Source of the DNA: Perognathus longimembris pacificus
Taxonomy: Eukaryota; Chordata; Mammalia; Rodentia; Heteromyidae
Length of the DNA stretch: 64,000 nucleotides
Reading direction: 5' to 3'
Assembly: GCF_023159225.1 (NCBI RefSeq)
Contig: NC_063174.1
Span: 42,400,191 to 42,464,190, forward strand
The notes under the pieces are model-generated. The model saw nothing but the letters and a program-made list of their open reading frames with translations. It did no database searches and had not been told where the DNA came from. The position numbers and the translations under genes were made by a program. This document shows, one piece after another, positions 25,047 to 36,164 of the stretch (the first letter of the stretch is position 1; each line of letters starts with the position of its first letter).

Positions 25047-25229
25047 GCGAATAAGATAACTTATGCTATAACGAGTCACAGAAAACAAATTGCCTAAGAT
25101 TATAGACTAGCTAAAGTGTGGATGGGATTATGGGAAATATTCTATATGTATTTGTTTCAAAATATTAACTTTTACTTCTTTAGTAATTCTTTTAGTTATA
25201 ATTGGCAAAAAGAAAAAAAAAAAAGGATA

Positions 25230-25470
25230 TATGAACCAGGCACCCATTGCCCACACCTATAATCCTAGCTACTCAGGAACTGAGATCTGAGGATTGAGGT
25301 TTGAAACACGCCCAGGCAGGAATGTCTGTGAGATTCTTAATTTCCAGCAAAAAGCCAAAGAGGAGCTTTGGCACAGGTGATAAAGTGCTAGCCTTTGAGC
25401 ATCCAGGGATGCTCAGGGACAGCATTCAGGCCCTGAGTTCAAGCTCCAGAACTGACACAAAAAGAAAAAG
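25230..25470 (+). mobile_element. B1-ID fusion SINE
   Basis: B1-like half with CACACCTATAATCCTAGCTA, then GAATGTCTGTGAGATTCTTA and an ID half ending GAGTTCAAGCTCCAGAACTG. Confidence 0.9.
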
Positions 25471-25536
25471 AATAGGCTTGTAGCCCTTTATGTCCCAGTA
25501 AACCAGACACTACAGAAAACAAAAGTCACTTATTGA

Positions 25537-25579
25537 GCTTAGCACTTGTGCTCTCTCTCTCTTTCATACACACACACAC

Positions 25580-25643
<64 letters not shown>
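25537..25643. repeat. Compound (AC)n/(CT)n microsatellite
   Basis: A short CT run, an AC run near 25568-25582, then about 29 CT units from 25585 to 25643. On the minus strand it is a pure purine (GA) tract. Confidence 0.95.
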
Positions 25644-25646
<3 letters not shown>

Positions 25647-26244
25647 AAGTCATGGGTCTGTAGTGCTTCCCCTTTGGTTCTTTTTAGTTCATTCTTTCTA
25701 GTTATTCAAATTAAAAGTGCCATAAAAGCAGGAGATCCTCCCTATCTCAGAGGCAGGCTATGGAAGGGGAAAAGCAGAAATGCCTTTTTTTTTTTATTTT
25801 TTCTACTCTGCCCATCCTACAAGAGCCCTAAATACTTGAGAGTGGATGGGTGGACACCTGCCATTTCTGAAAGCCCTGTGTAGGCTAGCTCTCTGCTCTA
25901 GCCTTTTCATGGTCATTGAACAGGAAGTGGTAGCATTTGCTGAATATGTTCCTCTGCTGTCCGGCTTTTGATATTCCTTTTAGTACTTTCTTTTTCCTCT
26001 TTGACCTTCATTGGATAAGCTTTCTGGCATCCCTACTTGAGTGGCTAATATAAGGGGGATGCATAATGTCAGGTCACTATGTACTTCAGATTCTAATACT
26101 CTATGTATAGTGCTGCTCTGACACTGCCTTACTTCCTTACCTTGTGGTGGTTTGTCTATGTCTATGCAGAGCATAGACAATGTGTTACCCATTTTCTATA
26201 TCTTTACAGTGCCCTGCACACATTGCTCAGGGAAACTTTAGTGG

Positions 26245-26405
26245 ATGTCTGACTTGACCCATTACTGTCCAGTGTGACAGCTATGAGCTACATGTGGGTA
26301 TTTAAATTTAAATGAAAAATTCAATTTCTCAGTCACTTTAACTGTAGGCCAAATATTCAAAAGCCACATACGGCTTATGATGTTACCACATTGGACAACA
26401 TAAGA
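26245..26405 (-). mobile_element. hAT-type DNA transposon remnant
   Basis: GTCCAGTGTGACAGCTATGA, TATTTAAATTTAAATGAAAA and CCACATTGGACAACATAAGA match the old repeat also seen at 11645-11840. Confidence 0.65.
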
Positions 26406-26409
26406 CTAA

Positions 26410-28235
26410 AAATGGTTGGCCTAGAAGATAGGATAAAGACCCAAACCAGTAATTAAAAAATTAAAAGAAATGAATTTCTAAGAACAGTATATTCTTGATT
26501 AATCCTCTTAGGATCCTCTTTGCCTCTCTCTTTTAGAGCTGGAGATTTACCACAGATGCTGTTCTTGGACTAATTTGTGGGGCTGGGAGGGGCATATTCT
26601 AATGCCTTAGAAATCCAAAGGCCAGAGCTTCTGTGTTTCTAGATCCTGGAGAATCAGAGCCCTGCCACCTGAGAGGAAGACCTTTAAGGCAAATGATCCC
26701 AGTATTAGAACTCTTGGTTTCTGAGAAATCCACGTCCCATGTTGGGGGTGGTCTCGATTTCCCCAGCCCCCTCCCACTCCCACGCCAACCTACCTGGCTG
26801 CAGTCCTGACATGGCTTCTAGCACTGCTCCAACCCTGGGGAACAGAGCCAAACATGCGGAAGTGGTTACATGTACTGGCTCCCGGGGAAGCTGTGGCTAG
26901 CATGGGGAGTGGGTGGGATCCTGCCTGATGGCTTTTCAGAGAAGCCAGATCTTTGAAGTTTTGTTTTAGCAGCTGCCAGGTATGCTGTTTCAGCACTTTG
27001 CAGACTTGCTTTATGTTTCTATATCACATTTTTGCTTTATGATATGTACATAGTGTATATATATATGTATATACACATAGTGGAGCTTGGACATTGGAGG
27101 AAAAGCATGAAATTGAGGAGTACAGAGCTACACACACCCTCTTGGCCCTTTTTTTCTATACCTATGCTTGTGAAATAGCATTCACTGTCCTCTTTCCCTT
27201 TCAGCCTTGTTCCTTTCTATATACCTGCCAAAGGGATCACTTCTTCTTTTGTTTTAAATACATCATAATGTTTGGCACACTGGTGATCCTACATTTATGT
27301 GATAGACGGGATATCACTCAAGGGATTAGAACTTCTCCCTTTTCCCAGTAGCTCATCTGACTCCCCCATTCTTCCAGCAAGTAATACTGATCCTGCTGAG
27401 CTTAGAATAAATACCTTGTTCACATTGGCTTCTTGGCATTTCAGCACATTGCCAACAAGTACTAGTCGCAATGATTGCACTTTCAGCTACAGTGCTACAG
27501 GAAGGATCCAGAGGTGCAGCCCCATAAAGCCCACTGTCTGCTTTTATTGCTTCCTTCTTTCCTACTAAGTAATGACCCTTTTCCTACCATCCATCCTGCA
27601 GTCACATCTAGCCCTTTCCAGCTGCCCTCAAATTGACTTTTCTTTCTGAACTCTGAATTTAAATATTATGACACACCAAACTCTACTCTTGGAATTATGT
27701 GTTTCCATGTGTATTAACTCTTTTTCTGCCTTTGGTTCTTCTGGTCCTGAAATGTACAAAGCTTCTACTTTATTTCTATACAGAGAACCATAGAGCAGGA
27801 ATGGTCTACTTGATGTGGCACAAATCATTGGACAGAACGTAAGCCTAATACACAGCAAGGAAAGTGATGATACCTGGATTGTCATGGGGGTTGTGAGATC
27901 ATGGACATGCTTCATAAACCAAAAGGCACTGCACATGACTTATAGACTGAAATTGCCCTGTTTGTCTATGCTGATGTACAGATGGGACTTCCAGGAGCTG
28001 AGTCACCAGTTTAGTGTTACTCAGGTAGCTTGGCATGCATTTAAAGTTCTCAGCAGCCTATATTGCAGGCACTCCCTGTCATCACTCTTTTAGTCTGCAC
28101 TCCCCTCCTCTCATACCTGTGGTAGCATTTTTTTTCTAGCGCCTCCTTCTCCTATCAGGCCTAGGTGGGATTCTTTTTAATCCCCTTCATTCTGAGAGCA
28201 CCAAGCTGTGTGCCCCACTTCCCATTTTCATTGGA
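26410..28235. other. Unannotated intronic sequence
   Basis: No supported exon. A short alternating TATA-type tract lies near 27055-27080. The open frame at 27299-27568 has no usable splice sites in a matching phase. Confidence 0.4.
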
Positions 28236-28239
28236 ATTG

Positions 28240-28460
28240 CCCTCCTAGTGGTATCCCACAATTCTGTCTGTCTGGGCACTGGGACTATCATCATTCTCCC
28301 TCTGTGAGCCCATATCTTAATCAGCACACCTTCCTGTCTTGGCCCTCCTGATGACCTCTTTCAGCTCTGTCCATCTGTTCAGTGGTATCCTCATTGTTCT
28401 CCCTCAGTGAGCCTTTACCATCAGCAGCATACCTCCCTGTTCTGCCTCTTTTGTGTCCTT
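28240..28460. repeat. Imperfect local duplication, pyrimidine-rich
   Basis: A block containing TTCTCCCTCTGTGAGCCC and CACACCTTCCTGTC recurs about 110 bases later as TTCTCCCTCAGTGAGCC and ATACCTCCCTGTTC. The phrase AGTGGTATCC also repeats. Two diverged copies are visible. Confidence 0.6.
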
Positions 28461-28734
28461 CTGCATTTGCTTCCTTTCTTCCACTTCTGACCTATCATCC
28501 AGAAAGGCTGTATCCATTTCAAGATTCTGATGTCCATTGCAGCTTAACAGTCCTATAACCAGGCCGTCCATCACCTTAAAGCATTGGCTTAGAGAAAAAT
28601 GGGATAAATAACCACTGCCATTTTTAGTGGGTTTTTAAAAATATGGTTTGAAAAGCTCCAAGTTATTTTACTTTGAAATATCTGTGATCACACATATAAA
28701 TATGAGAACCAGATGATTCAGAATGTATATTTTA

Positions 28735-28954
28735 TCTTACTATTATTATTACTATTACTATTTTGCCAGTCCTGGGGCTTGAACTCAGGGCTTGGGCACT
28801 GTCCCTGAGTTTCTTTTGCTCGAATCTAGTACTCTACAACTTTGAGCCACAGTGCCAGTTGCGGCTTTTTCTGTTTATGTGGTACTGAGGAACCGAACCC
28901 AAGGCTTCATGCATGCTAGGCAAGCACTCTACCACTAAGCCACATTCCCACCCC
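28735..28954 (-). mobile_element. Dimeric ID-type SINE, older subfamily
   Basis: Minus strand. A 16-bp target duplication, CAGAATGTATATTTTA, flanks it at 28719-28734 and 28955-28970. The tail is a TTATTA-type run. It carries the older-type first unit (AACCGAACCCAAGGCTTCAT). Confidence 0.95.
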
Positions 28955-29482
28955 CAGAATGTATATTTTAGAGACAGACTAATTTAGATTCTCCCTTAAA
29001 AGCCACATACTAGCTATTTCACCTAGAGCAATTTCTTTGTAGCTAATATTCTTGTCTCTGAAATACCTACTTGCTTTTGGATGTTTTAAAGAACAAATGA
29101 AGATTATATGTTCTAAAAATGGAAAAGCATTTTGTATAGTCCCTACTCAAGTATAAGTGCTTAGTAAACAGGTACTGTGGCTAAGATTTCCATGTCATCC
29201 ATCCATACTATGTTTTAGAGATGTTAGAAAATCGAAACTCATAAGTTAAATAGATTATGCAAATTCTCATACCTAAATAAATAAATAAAGGACTAAACCC
29301 AGGGCTTTTAGTCCTCTACCTCATGATTTTTCCATTTGATCCCTCTGAATCCTCAAAGGGGGAGGTATTTGTTCTAGTTTCCTTTCTTCAGATGGACCAC
29401 AGATTATTTAAACAGTGTTCATGTATTCATTTGTTCAACATTGTGTGACTAAGCGATGAATACACAAAGACCCGTATGAGAC

Positions 29483-29695
29483 CGGGCACCAGTGTTTCAC
29501 ACAGGCACCAGTGGTTCATACCTATATTTCTAGCTACTCGAGTGGCTGAAATCTGGAGGATTGCAGTTTTAGGGCAGCCTGAACATACATGCAATACCTT
29601 CTCTCAACCAATAGCTGAGTGCACTGGCATGTACCTGTCACCTCTCTACATGAGAGGCTGAGGTTGAGAGAATTGTAGTGCCAGCCCAACCTAGG
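29483..29695 (+). mobile_element. Degenerate B1-like SINE
   Basis: GGCACCAGTGGTTCATACCT and TAGCTACTCGAGTGGCTGAA belong to a B1-like half. GCACCAGTG occurs twice at the start (29486 and 29504), and a second B1-like piece (GTACCTGTCACCTCTCTACA) follows, suggesting a duplicated or dimeric copy. Confidence 0.65.
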
Positions 29696-29865
29696 GGGGT
29701 GGGGGGGTGGGCAGAAATCTATGGGACTTTATCTCAATGGAAGCTGAACCCAGTGGCATATGCTTGTCAACCCAGCTATGATAGGAAACATAAAATACTC
29801 AGCTATAGTCCAGGCACACAGCAGGGAAGGCAGTGATTTTATTTTGCCTTAAAAATTACCAGTGC

Positions 29866-30082
29866 AGGCCAGGTGCCAATGGTTCATGCGTTTAATCCTA
29901 GCTACTCAGGAGACTGAGATCGGAGGATCACAGTTTGAAGCCAGACAGGGCAGGAAAGTCCATGAGACTCTTATCTGCAATTAGTGGTAGAGTGCCTGAC
30001 TTGAGCACAGAAGCTCAGAGACAGAGCCCAAACCCAGTGTCCATGTCCCAGAACCAGCACACACACACAAGAAAACAACAAC
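29866..30082 (+). mobile_element. B1-ID fusion SINE
   Basis: Starts GGCCAGGTGCCAATGGTTCA. The hinge between TCTGCAATTA and GTGGTAGAGT is deleted. The tail carries a short (AC)n run at 30058-30068. Confidence 0.88.
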
Positions 30083-30252
30083 AAAAATTACCAATATTAC
30101 AAAGACAAGCATGAAGTCTTGAGCTCAACCACAATACTGTCATAAACAGATATGGATCAGTAATGAGGAATTCACTGCCTTAATGAATGGTTACTCTACT
30201 ATAGTAGAGTGCCAGCCTTGAGCAAAGAAGCTAAGCAAGAATTTGAATCAAG

Positions 30253-30442
30253 GGGCTGGGAATATGGCCTAGTGGCAAGAATGTTTACCTTGTATACATG
30301 AAGCCCTGGGTTTGATTCCCCAGCACCACATATATAGAAAATGGCCAGAAGTGGCGCTGTGGCTCAAGGCTAGCACTCTGCCAGGGACAGTGCTCAGGCC
30401 CTGAGTCCAAAGCCCAGAACTGACAAAAAAAAAAAAAAAAAA
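30253..30442 (+). mobile_element. Dimeric ID-type SINE with inverted internal loop
   Basis: The first unit is normal, with GGTTTGATTCC as B box. In the second unit the expected order after GTGG is CTCAAG, TGGCAGAGTGCTAGC, CTTGAG. Here it reads CTCAAGGCTAGCACTCTGCC and then AGGGACAGTG. The loop between the CTCAAG/CTTGAG inverted repeats is reversed, and CTTGAG plus the next bases up to GGGACAG are missing. The rest, ending CAGAACTGAC and a poly(A) tail, is normal. Confidence 0.9.
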
Positions 30443-30476
30443 AAGAATGTGAGGCCCTACATTCAGGCCCCAGGAT

Positions 30477-30478
<2 letters not shown>

Positions 30479-30534
<56 letters not shown>
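30479..30534. repeat. (CA)n microsatellite at a SINE tail
   Basis: About 28 CA units immediately follow CAGGCCCCAGGATGTAC, the end of the ID unit in 30197-30535. Confidence 0.97.
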
Positions 30535-30535
<1 letters not shown>

Positions 30536-30825
30536 AGTTTTGGTTCAAAAATCATGCAGTGAAAGGGACCTAGAAAAACAAAGTATATGAGAGGAAGTCC
30601 AGGACAGATCTTACATTTTCACTTGGGGAATTGTGCAGAAGACTGGGATAGCAAGCCTGAAGTGCATTGTTGTATATTACAGGAGGCAAAGACTCTTCAT
30701 GATCTAATAAGCATACATTTTGTATGTCATACTATCTTTCTTAAATATTGGAAATGTATCATCTCTACTCCATGCCATAGAGCCAGCTAGACATCTCATT
30801 TAACAAGCAAATGTAACATTGTTTT

Positions 30826-30895
30826 GAAATACATGGGTAGAACACAGTCCTAGCATGCATAAGGCCATGGGTTTAAACCCCCAGCACTGAAGAAG
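30826..30895 (+). mobile_element. ID-like monomer, old
   Basis: TGGGTAGAACACAGTCCTAG, CATGCATAAGGCC, and GGGTTTAAACCCCCAGCAC followed by an A/G-rich tail follow ID order. Confidence 0.7.
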
Positions 30896-30899
30896 AAAG

Positions 30900-31825
30900 A
30901 AAGGAGCAAGTCCTTTTTACAAGCTGATAAAAATATTACACACTTGTGATGATGGTTCTCTCAGTTCACAATATTGAGAGCCTTGTGCCTAAGACTGTTT
31001 AGTAAAGAGCTTGGTTAGAATCCAGCAACAGACAGTCCTACTAATATCTCTCTTGAATTGTATTTTTGTAGAATGGCAGGCCACTGTGGTATGATGCTTT
31101 CAGGCTAAGTTTCTTTCCTTCTCAAGTTTGTTTAAAACAATAAGCATTTCTTGTGTCAATGTCTGTGGGTTGGGAGTTGAGCAGCTTAGCTGGATGGCTG
31201 GGTTCTCTCTGCAGTTAGGATGTCAGGCAGGAGGACCAAGGTCAGCTGAAGACTAACGAGCAGGGATGCTCTTTCAGGCTGTTCAGACTCCCATGGATGA
31301 TGAGTTCAAGCTGGCTGTCAACAGGAAACCTCAGGTTCTCACCAGATGGCTTTACTGGGTTCCCTGAATGGTGTATGATGTGGTAGCTGGCTTCCTAGGA
31401 TGATGATTCAACAGAGAGTAAGGTAGAGCCACAGTGTCCCCTGGGACCTAGCCATGGGAGTCACACATCATCATTTGTAGTTGATTATTTCTTTCCATTT
31501 GGTGAGATATACCACTAATCTTGCAGTTCTGACCATTTTTTAAATCATGGTAAAATCATAGTCTTAAGAACCTTGTATCTTTTCACTATAGATTATTTTT
31601 CAGGTAGAGTAACATTTTTTTTTTTGTACAAGGCCAGCCTCAGACTGTAATCCTCTTCTAATCTAAGTATAGCCTTCCATGTATCTAGAATTTCAGGTTC
31701 TTCCCACTATACTTGACTTGTTGGTTAAGATGAGGTCTCAGTTGCCTTTTTCCTGGATTAATATTGAACTGTGATCCTTCCTGAATAGCTGCAATTACAG
31801 ATGTGAGACACTATACCCAACCATA
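30900..31825. other. Unannotated intronic sequence
   Basis: No supported exon or named repeat. Confidence 0.35.
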
Positions 31826-31827
31826 AC

Positions 31828-31828
<1 letters not shown>

Positions 31829-31867
<39 letters not shown>
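31829..31867. repeat. (TG)n microsatellite at a SINE tail
   Basis: About 19 TG units abut the minus-strand ID-like element at 31868. Confidence 0.95.
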
Positions 31868-31875
<8 letters not shown>

Positions 31876-31942
31876 TTTGAACTCAGGGCCTCACATTTGC
31901 TAAGCAGTCACTTCACCACTGAAGCACAGCTCCAGCCCTTTT
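31868..31942 (-). mobile_element. Monomeric ID-like SINE
   Basis: TTACTAGAGTTTGAACTCAG, GGGCCTCACATTTGCTAAGC and CACTGAAGCACAGCTCCAGC match the minus strand of an ID-like unit. Confidence 0.75.
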
Positions 31943-32264
31943 CTGTATTTGTTCTTTTGAGATAGAATCCTGCTTTTTTCCTGGTCACATGCATGGACCA
32001 CAATTGGCCTCTTTTATGCTTTTTTTCCTAATTATTATGACAGGCTTACACCACCATGCCTAGTTTCTTCTGTTGCAATATAATCTCATGGCCTTTTTTT
32101 TTCTTGCCCTTGGCTGGCCTGGAATTATGATTTTATTAATCTCAGACTGTCATATAATTTAGGATGACAGGTGTATGCACTGTGAGAAGCCTCAAAAGTT
32201 TTTCTCACCCACAACTGACCTCTAAGCACAGTCCTCTTTCATCTTCAGCCTCCTAAGAGAATTT

Positions 32265-32475
32265 CCTTCAGATGCTGAATAATATTCCATCGTATGTATA
32301 TACACCACATTTTGTTTACTTATTCACCTACTGATGGACATTTTGGATGTTTTTGCCTTTTGGCTATTATGAATAGATATATAGAAACATGAGTACATAG
32401 ACACCTATTTATTTCCCTGTTTCGATTATGTTGGAAATTCTAGAAGTAAGAATTTCTAGATCATGTCATAATTGT
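32265..32475 (-). mobile_element. Old L1 ORF2/3' fragment, minus strand
   Basis: GAATAATATTCCATCGTATG, ACACCACATTTTGTTTACTT and ATGGACATTTTGGATGTTTT are the antisense of the well-known L1 ORF2 C-terminal region. The copy is decayed and does not code. Confidence 0.8.
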
Positions 32476-32479
32476 GTTT

Positions 32480-33470
32480 TTCCCCCTCAGGTTTAAGTAA
32501 TTCACTCTCTTTTTTTCTTTTTTTTCAGCGCTGACGCTTGAAGTCAAAGTCTTATGCTTGCTTAGAGACCCAGAGCCCTGTTTGCTTGAGTTTCCAGGTC
32601 TTTCCCTGGAGCTAGACTTAAATGGTCATCTTCCTACCTTACCTCCAATGTTCAGCTTATTGATTAAATGAGGTCCCATTACTGTTTGCCTGGGCTGGTA
32701 TCCAACCACAATCCTTCTACCTGTATGGCTATGTTTTTCTGCCAGAAAAGCACATGGTGGCCAGCTTATCAGAAGCTGAAGTGCTCAGCCCAGAGGTTCT
32801 GTTGGTGGATGTTTATTAAGATGGTCCGATGGGAAGGCTACCAAGGTGGACTGTGGTCTCATTTCAGCAGTCTAGGGTCATATCTTGGAAATGGCATCCA
32901 AAGTAGACTTGGCAAGGTTGCCAGCCCCTAGCCATCATGTATCATCAGCAGTCATCAGTACTGGCTGTCAGCAGTAGCTCCCTAGGCACAAGGCCAAGGT
33001 ATTGTCTGTGCCCTTAGGGTGACAAGTGCTTTTAACCTCATTCATCGGCAAGTGTGAGTCTGCTTTGCACAGGCATAGTGCACAAAAACTTCACCCTTGA
33101 GGGGCACGTCTAGGAAAAAGACATCAGAGTCCTTAATATACGCAGAGAGAAAAACAGCTCTCCTCCTAGGGTTTGATCTTTGTGTTCTTGACCAGGCAGC
33201 CCTGCTGAGTGGCAAAGAACCACCAAGCTTCTGCCATCTCTGTGGCTTGGACATAAAAACCTACAACCCTGGCCACCCGATGTGGTGCCAGGCCTCTCTA
33301 GAAGCTGCATTGGCTTCTTCCTGGACCTCTGGGCTCTCCCACAACCTTAGCATCACCTGCATTTGGTGTTTTCCTGAAGAAAAAGATAGGCATCTCCATT
33401 AAAACTTGTGAGAGACCACTATGTTGTTTTTCATAGCAACAGCACCACTTTACCCTCCCAGAGTAGTTCA
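32480..33470. other. Unannotated intronic sequence, possible old retrocopy not proven
   Basis: Overlapping open frames exist near 32668-32931 and on both strands at 33042-33402. They share no recognised domain, and I see no poly(A) tail or target duplication that would prove a processed pseudogene. Confidence 0.35.
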
Positions 33471-33479
33471 TGGGCTTCC

Positions 33480-33800
33480 TGTTTCACCACATCCTCTGGT
33501 TTTTTTTATTGTAACCATCCTAATGGATGTGAATTGTTATTTACAAAATCACTGTAGTTTTATTTTGCATTCCCCTCATAGTCAATAATGTTCCGCTCTT
33601 TTTATGTGGGCAGAGACTTTGACTAGACATTTCTCCTGAGAAGATATACAAATGGCCACATTTGTGGGTTTTAGTCCATTTATTGTATTCTTGTCATCTT
33701 AAGTTTTAGGATTTCTTTCTATATTGTAGATGTTAATCCCTCTGATACATAAGATGTTTTAATTTGGTGAAATATATTCTGCCTACTTTTTTCTTTTGTT
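33480..33800 (-). mobile_element. Old L1 ORF2 fragment, minus strand
   Basis: GTAACCATCCTAATGGATGT, TTTGCATTCCCCTCATAGTC and GAGAAGATATACAAATGGCC match the antisense of old L1 ORF2. It is full of stops. Confidence 0.8.
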
Positions 33801-33999
33801 GCCAAAGAATGATCAGCTCCTATGTCATGAAACTTTCCCCTTGTGTAATAGTTTCAGTTCTTGTATTTTTGTCTGTCTGCTGTTGCATTTTTGCAACAGC
33901 CTATTGTTTACACAGAGTAGCCCTGTTCAGTGTGGGAGGTACTACACAGGATATGAATGATGGGGTGGGGCCTCAGGCCATCTTTAATATTTTAAAAAA

Positions 34000-34425
34000 A
34001 TTGTTATTGTACAGGTGATGTTCAGAGGGGTTACAGTTAGGCAAGTCAGGTAATCAGTACATTTCTTTTTGAACCATGTCACCTCTTCCCATGTTTTCTC
34101 TCAGTTTTCCCCTCCCAACTCCCCTCCCCTTCCCTCAAATAATATAGTTCAACATAGTGTCTAGTGAGTATTACTTCTGCATTTGTTCACCCTTTTTTCC
34201 TATGATTTCTGTGCTCCCCCAAACAGATCAACTTTATATATAAAGCAAAAGGTATAGAAATCAAAAACAGTGACAAAGGGGAGGTGCAAAAAAAAAAAAA
34301 GCGAAATATACTTGTTTCCATTTCTTGGAGTTCATTTCACTAAACATCATTGCATCATTTCATATGGTCTTATGTGCAAAACTATGAGCCTTTGTGCCTC
34401 AGGCCATCTTGCAGGCTAGTGCCTA
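34000..34425 (-). mobile_element. L1 3' end, minus strand, subfamily A
   Basis: Starts with a T-rich end (AATATTTTAAAAAAATTGTT), then ACAGGTGATGTTCAGAGGGG and the C/T tract at about 34083-34137. It has the same order as 8076-8480 and continues into AGTTCATTTCACTAAACATC, so this copy extends a little farther 5'. Confidence 0.8.
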
Positions 34426-35026
34426 CAGGAATGCAGCGTATAGTTTTCAAATTTAAGTGGTTCTGTGAGTTTTATAGTGGAAAATCAGAATCCTTTTCCT
34501 TTCTCTCTCTGGTGCTACTCATGTTTAATTTCCATATCCCAGAGATTGCTAGCCACTTTCAATGTCTTTAAAATTGTTTTTTATTGTTATTGTTATTGTT
34601 ATTTACCATCATATTCCTTAGTCATATGTTTATCCTGCCACTTTAAATTTTTTCACTTTAGATATGTCTACTAGTCTCAGGAGATTTCATGCTCTTGTGT
34701 CACCTCCTTTCCCACTCCATTCCCCCACTTCCCTTCTTCCTTCCTTGAAATAGACATAGAGTAGAACATTTAGTCAGATCCTGTTAACAGTGGTCATTAT
34801 CATGGCCCTTGAGTCATCATTACTCTCCTGTTATCATTTGTTTGTCATCTGGCTTGATTTTCTGGTGATTCCTTTCATCATTTCTATACCATCTACTTCT
34901 CTAAGTCTGACTTGGTACCCATTGTGATTTATCCAGTTTAGGACAATTTGCACATAACTTCAAACCGGGGGCCAGGGGATGCTATGCATATTTATTTTAT
35001 CTTATCTTCTATAGGCTGACATTCTT

Positions 35027-35263
35027 TCTTTTGTTTGTTTGTTTGTTTTTTGTTTTTTGGTGGGTTTTTTTGGCCAGTCCTGGGGCTTAGACTCAGGGCC
35101 TGAGCACTGTCCCTGGCTTCTTCCTGCTCAAGGCTAGCACTCTGCCACCCGAGCCACAGCGCCACTTCTGGCCATTTTCTGTATATGTGGTGCTGGGGAA
35201 TCAAACCCAGAGCCTCATGTATGCGAGGCAAGCACTCTTGCCACTAGGCCATATCCCCAGCCC
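35027..35263 (-). mobile_element. Dimeric ID-type SINE with TTTG-rich tail
   Basis: A perfect 15-bp duplication, TAGGCTGACATTCTT, flanks it at 35012-35026 and 35264-35278. The tail is a (GTTT)n run. The body is close to the young copies (TGTATGCGAGGCAAGCACTC). Confidence 0.96.
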
Positions 35264-35509
35264 TAGGCTGACATTCTTATGTCCATACCTTGTTGCACAA
35301 GATATGCAACTCCTAGTTGCACAGGTAACACATGTAAACACATCATCGTACAGTAATACAGCAAATATACACTAAATATAAGAGGTAACATCTCTGAGGA
35401 GGTAGAAGGCTGATGTCTATATCTTTGGGATGTCTGTTCATTGTAATAGGTCTCCATATTTTTTGTCTGTTCATATAAACTTATTTTAGCCACTGTGCAA
35501 TTGCCCAAA

Positions 35510-35735
35510 GTTTCAGTGTATCCTCATCTTGCCTTGTTCCTCTGTCAATAAGTGCTAGGTTATGTCCACTGAGACACCAGCAATGAGCCCTTGCTGGTGT
35601 ATCTTTGTGTGCATGTACACAAATTGGATAGATTCCTAGGGGTGAGATTTGTTGGGTCATTTGGTATATTTATTTTGAATTTTTATAGATACTGTCAAAT
35701 TGACCTCCAAAGAGGCTCCAGTGCATCCCCAGTCT
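35510..35735 (-). mobile_element. Old L1 ORF2 fragment, minus strand
   Basis: CCTAGGGGTGAGATTTGTTG, GGGTCATTTGGTATATTTAT and GATACTGTCAAATTGACCTC match antisense L1 ORF2. The copy is decayed. Confidence 0.75.
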
Positions 35736-35938
35736 GGAGTGTGGAAGCTTTCCTCTGCCCTGTACACTTGCCTACGTTGCCTACCGTTGGTCTTTTCCAT
35801 CTGGTCTTCATCACCAGGCCCATCCCTTCCACCACATAAGGTCCTCCTCAGGTCCATAGTGGTGGAAGTAGAAATAGACTTCAGAGAGATTTCTTTAGGG
35901 GTGCTTTGTTTGGGAAGCCGGGAAGGTAACGAATTTTC

Positions 35939-36147
35939 TTTTTTTTTTTTTTTTTTTCTGCCAGTCCTGGGGCTTGAACTAAGGGCCTGAGCACTGTCCC
36001 TGGCTTCTTTGTGCTCAAGGCTAGCACTCTGCCACTTGAGCCACAGCACCACTTCTGGCTTTTTCTGTGTATGTGGTACTAAAGCATCGAACCCAGGGCT
36101 TCATGCATGCTAGGCAAGCACACTACCGGTAAGCCACATTCCCAGCC
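35939..36147 (-). mobile_element. Dimeric ID-type SINE
   Basis: Minus strand, with a T tail at 35938-35957. A 15-bp near-duplication, AGGTAACGAATTTTC and AGGTAAAGGATTTTC, flanks it at 35924 and 36148. Two mismatches suggest an older insertion. Confidence 0.93.
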
Positions 36148-36164
36148 AGGTAAAGGATTTTCAT

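Larger units (their letters stand above)
30197..30535 (+). mobile_element. ID half of an older SINE, interrupted
   Basis: Left part AGTAGAGTGCCAGCCTTGAG to AAGAATTTGA (ending at 30246) and right part AAGAATGTGAGGCCCTACAT (from 30443) together make one ID unit ending CAGGCCCCAGGATGTAC. The dimeric SINE at 30253-30442 splits it. The duplicated AAGAATTTGA/AAGAATGTGA is the target site. Confidence 0.75.

Noticed and set aside
30269..30548. Frames of repeated Cys-Val residues
   Set aside because: These are translations of CA/TG microsatellites (also at 58091-58413), not proteins.
33042..33402. Possible processed pseudogene, with open frames on both strands
   Set aside because: I could not match it to a known protein. 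It has no clear poly(A) tail or target-site duplication.
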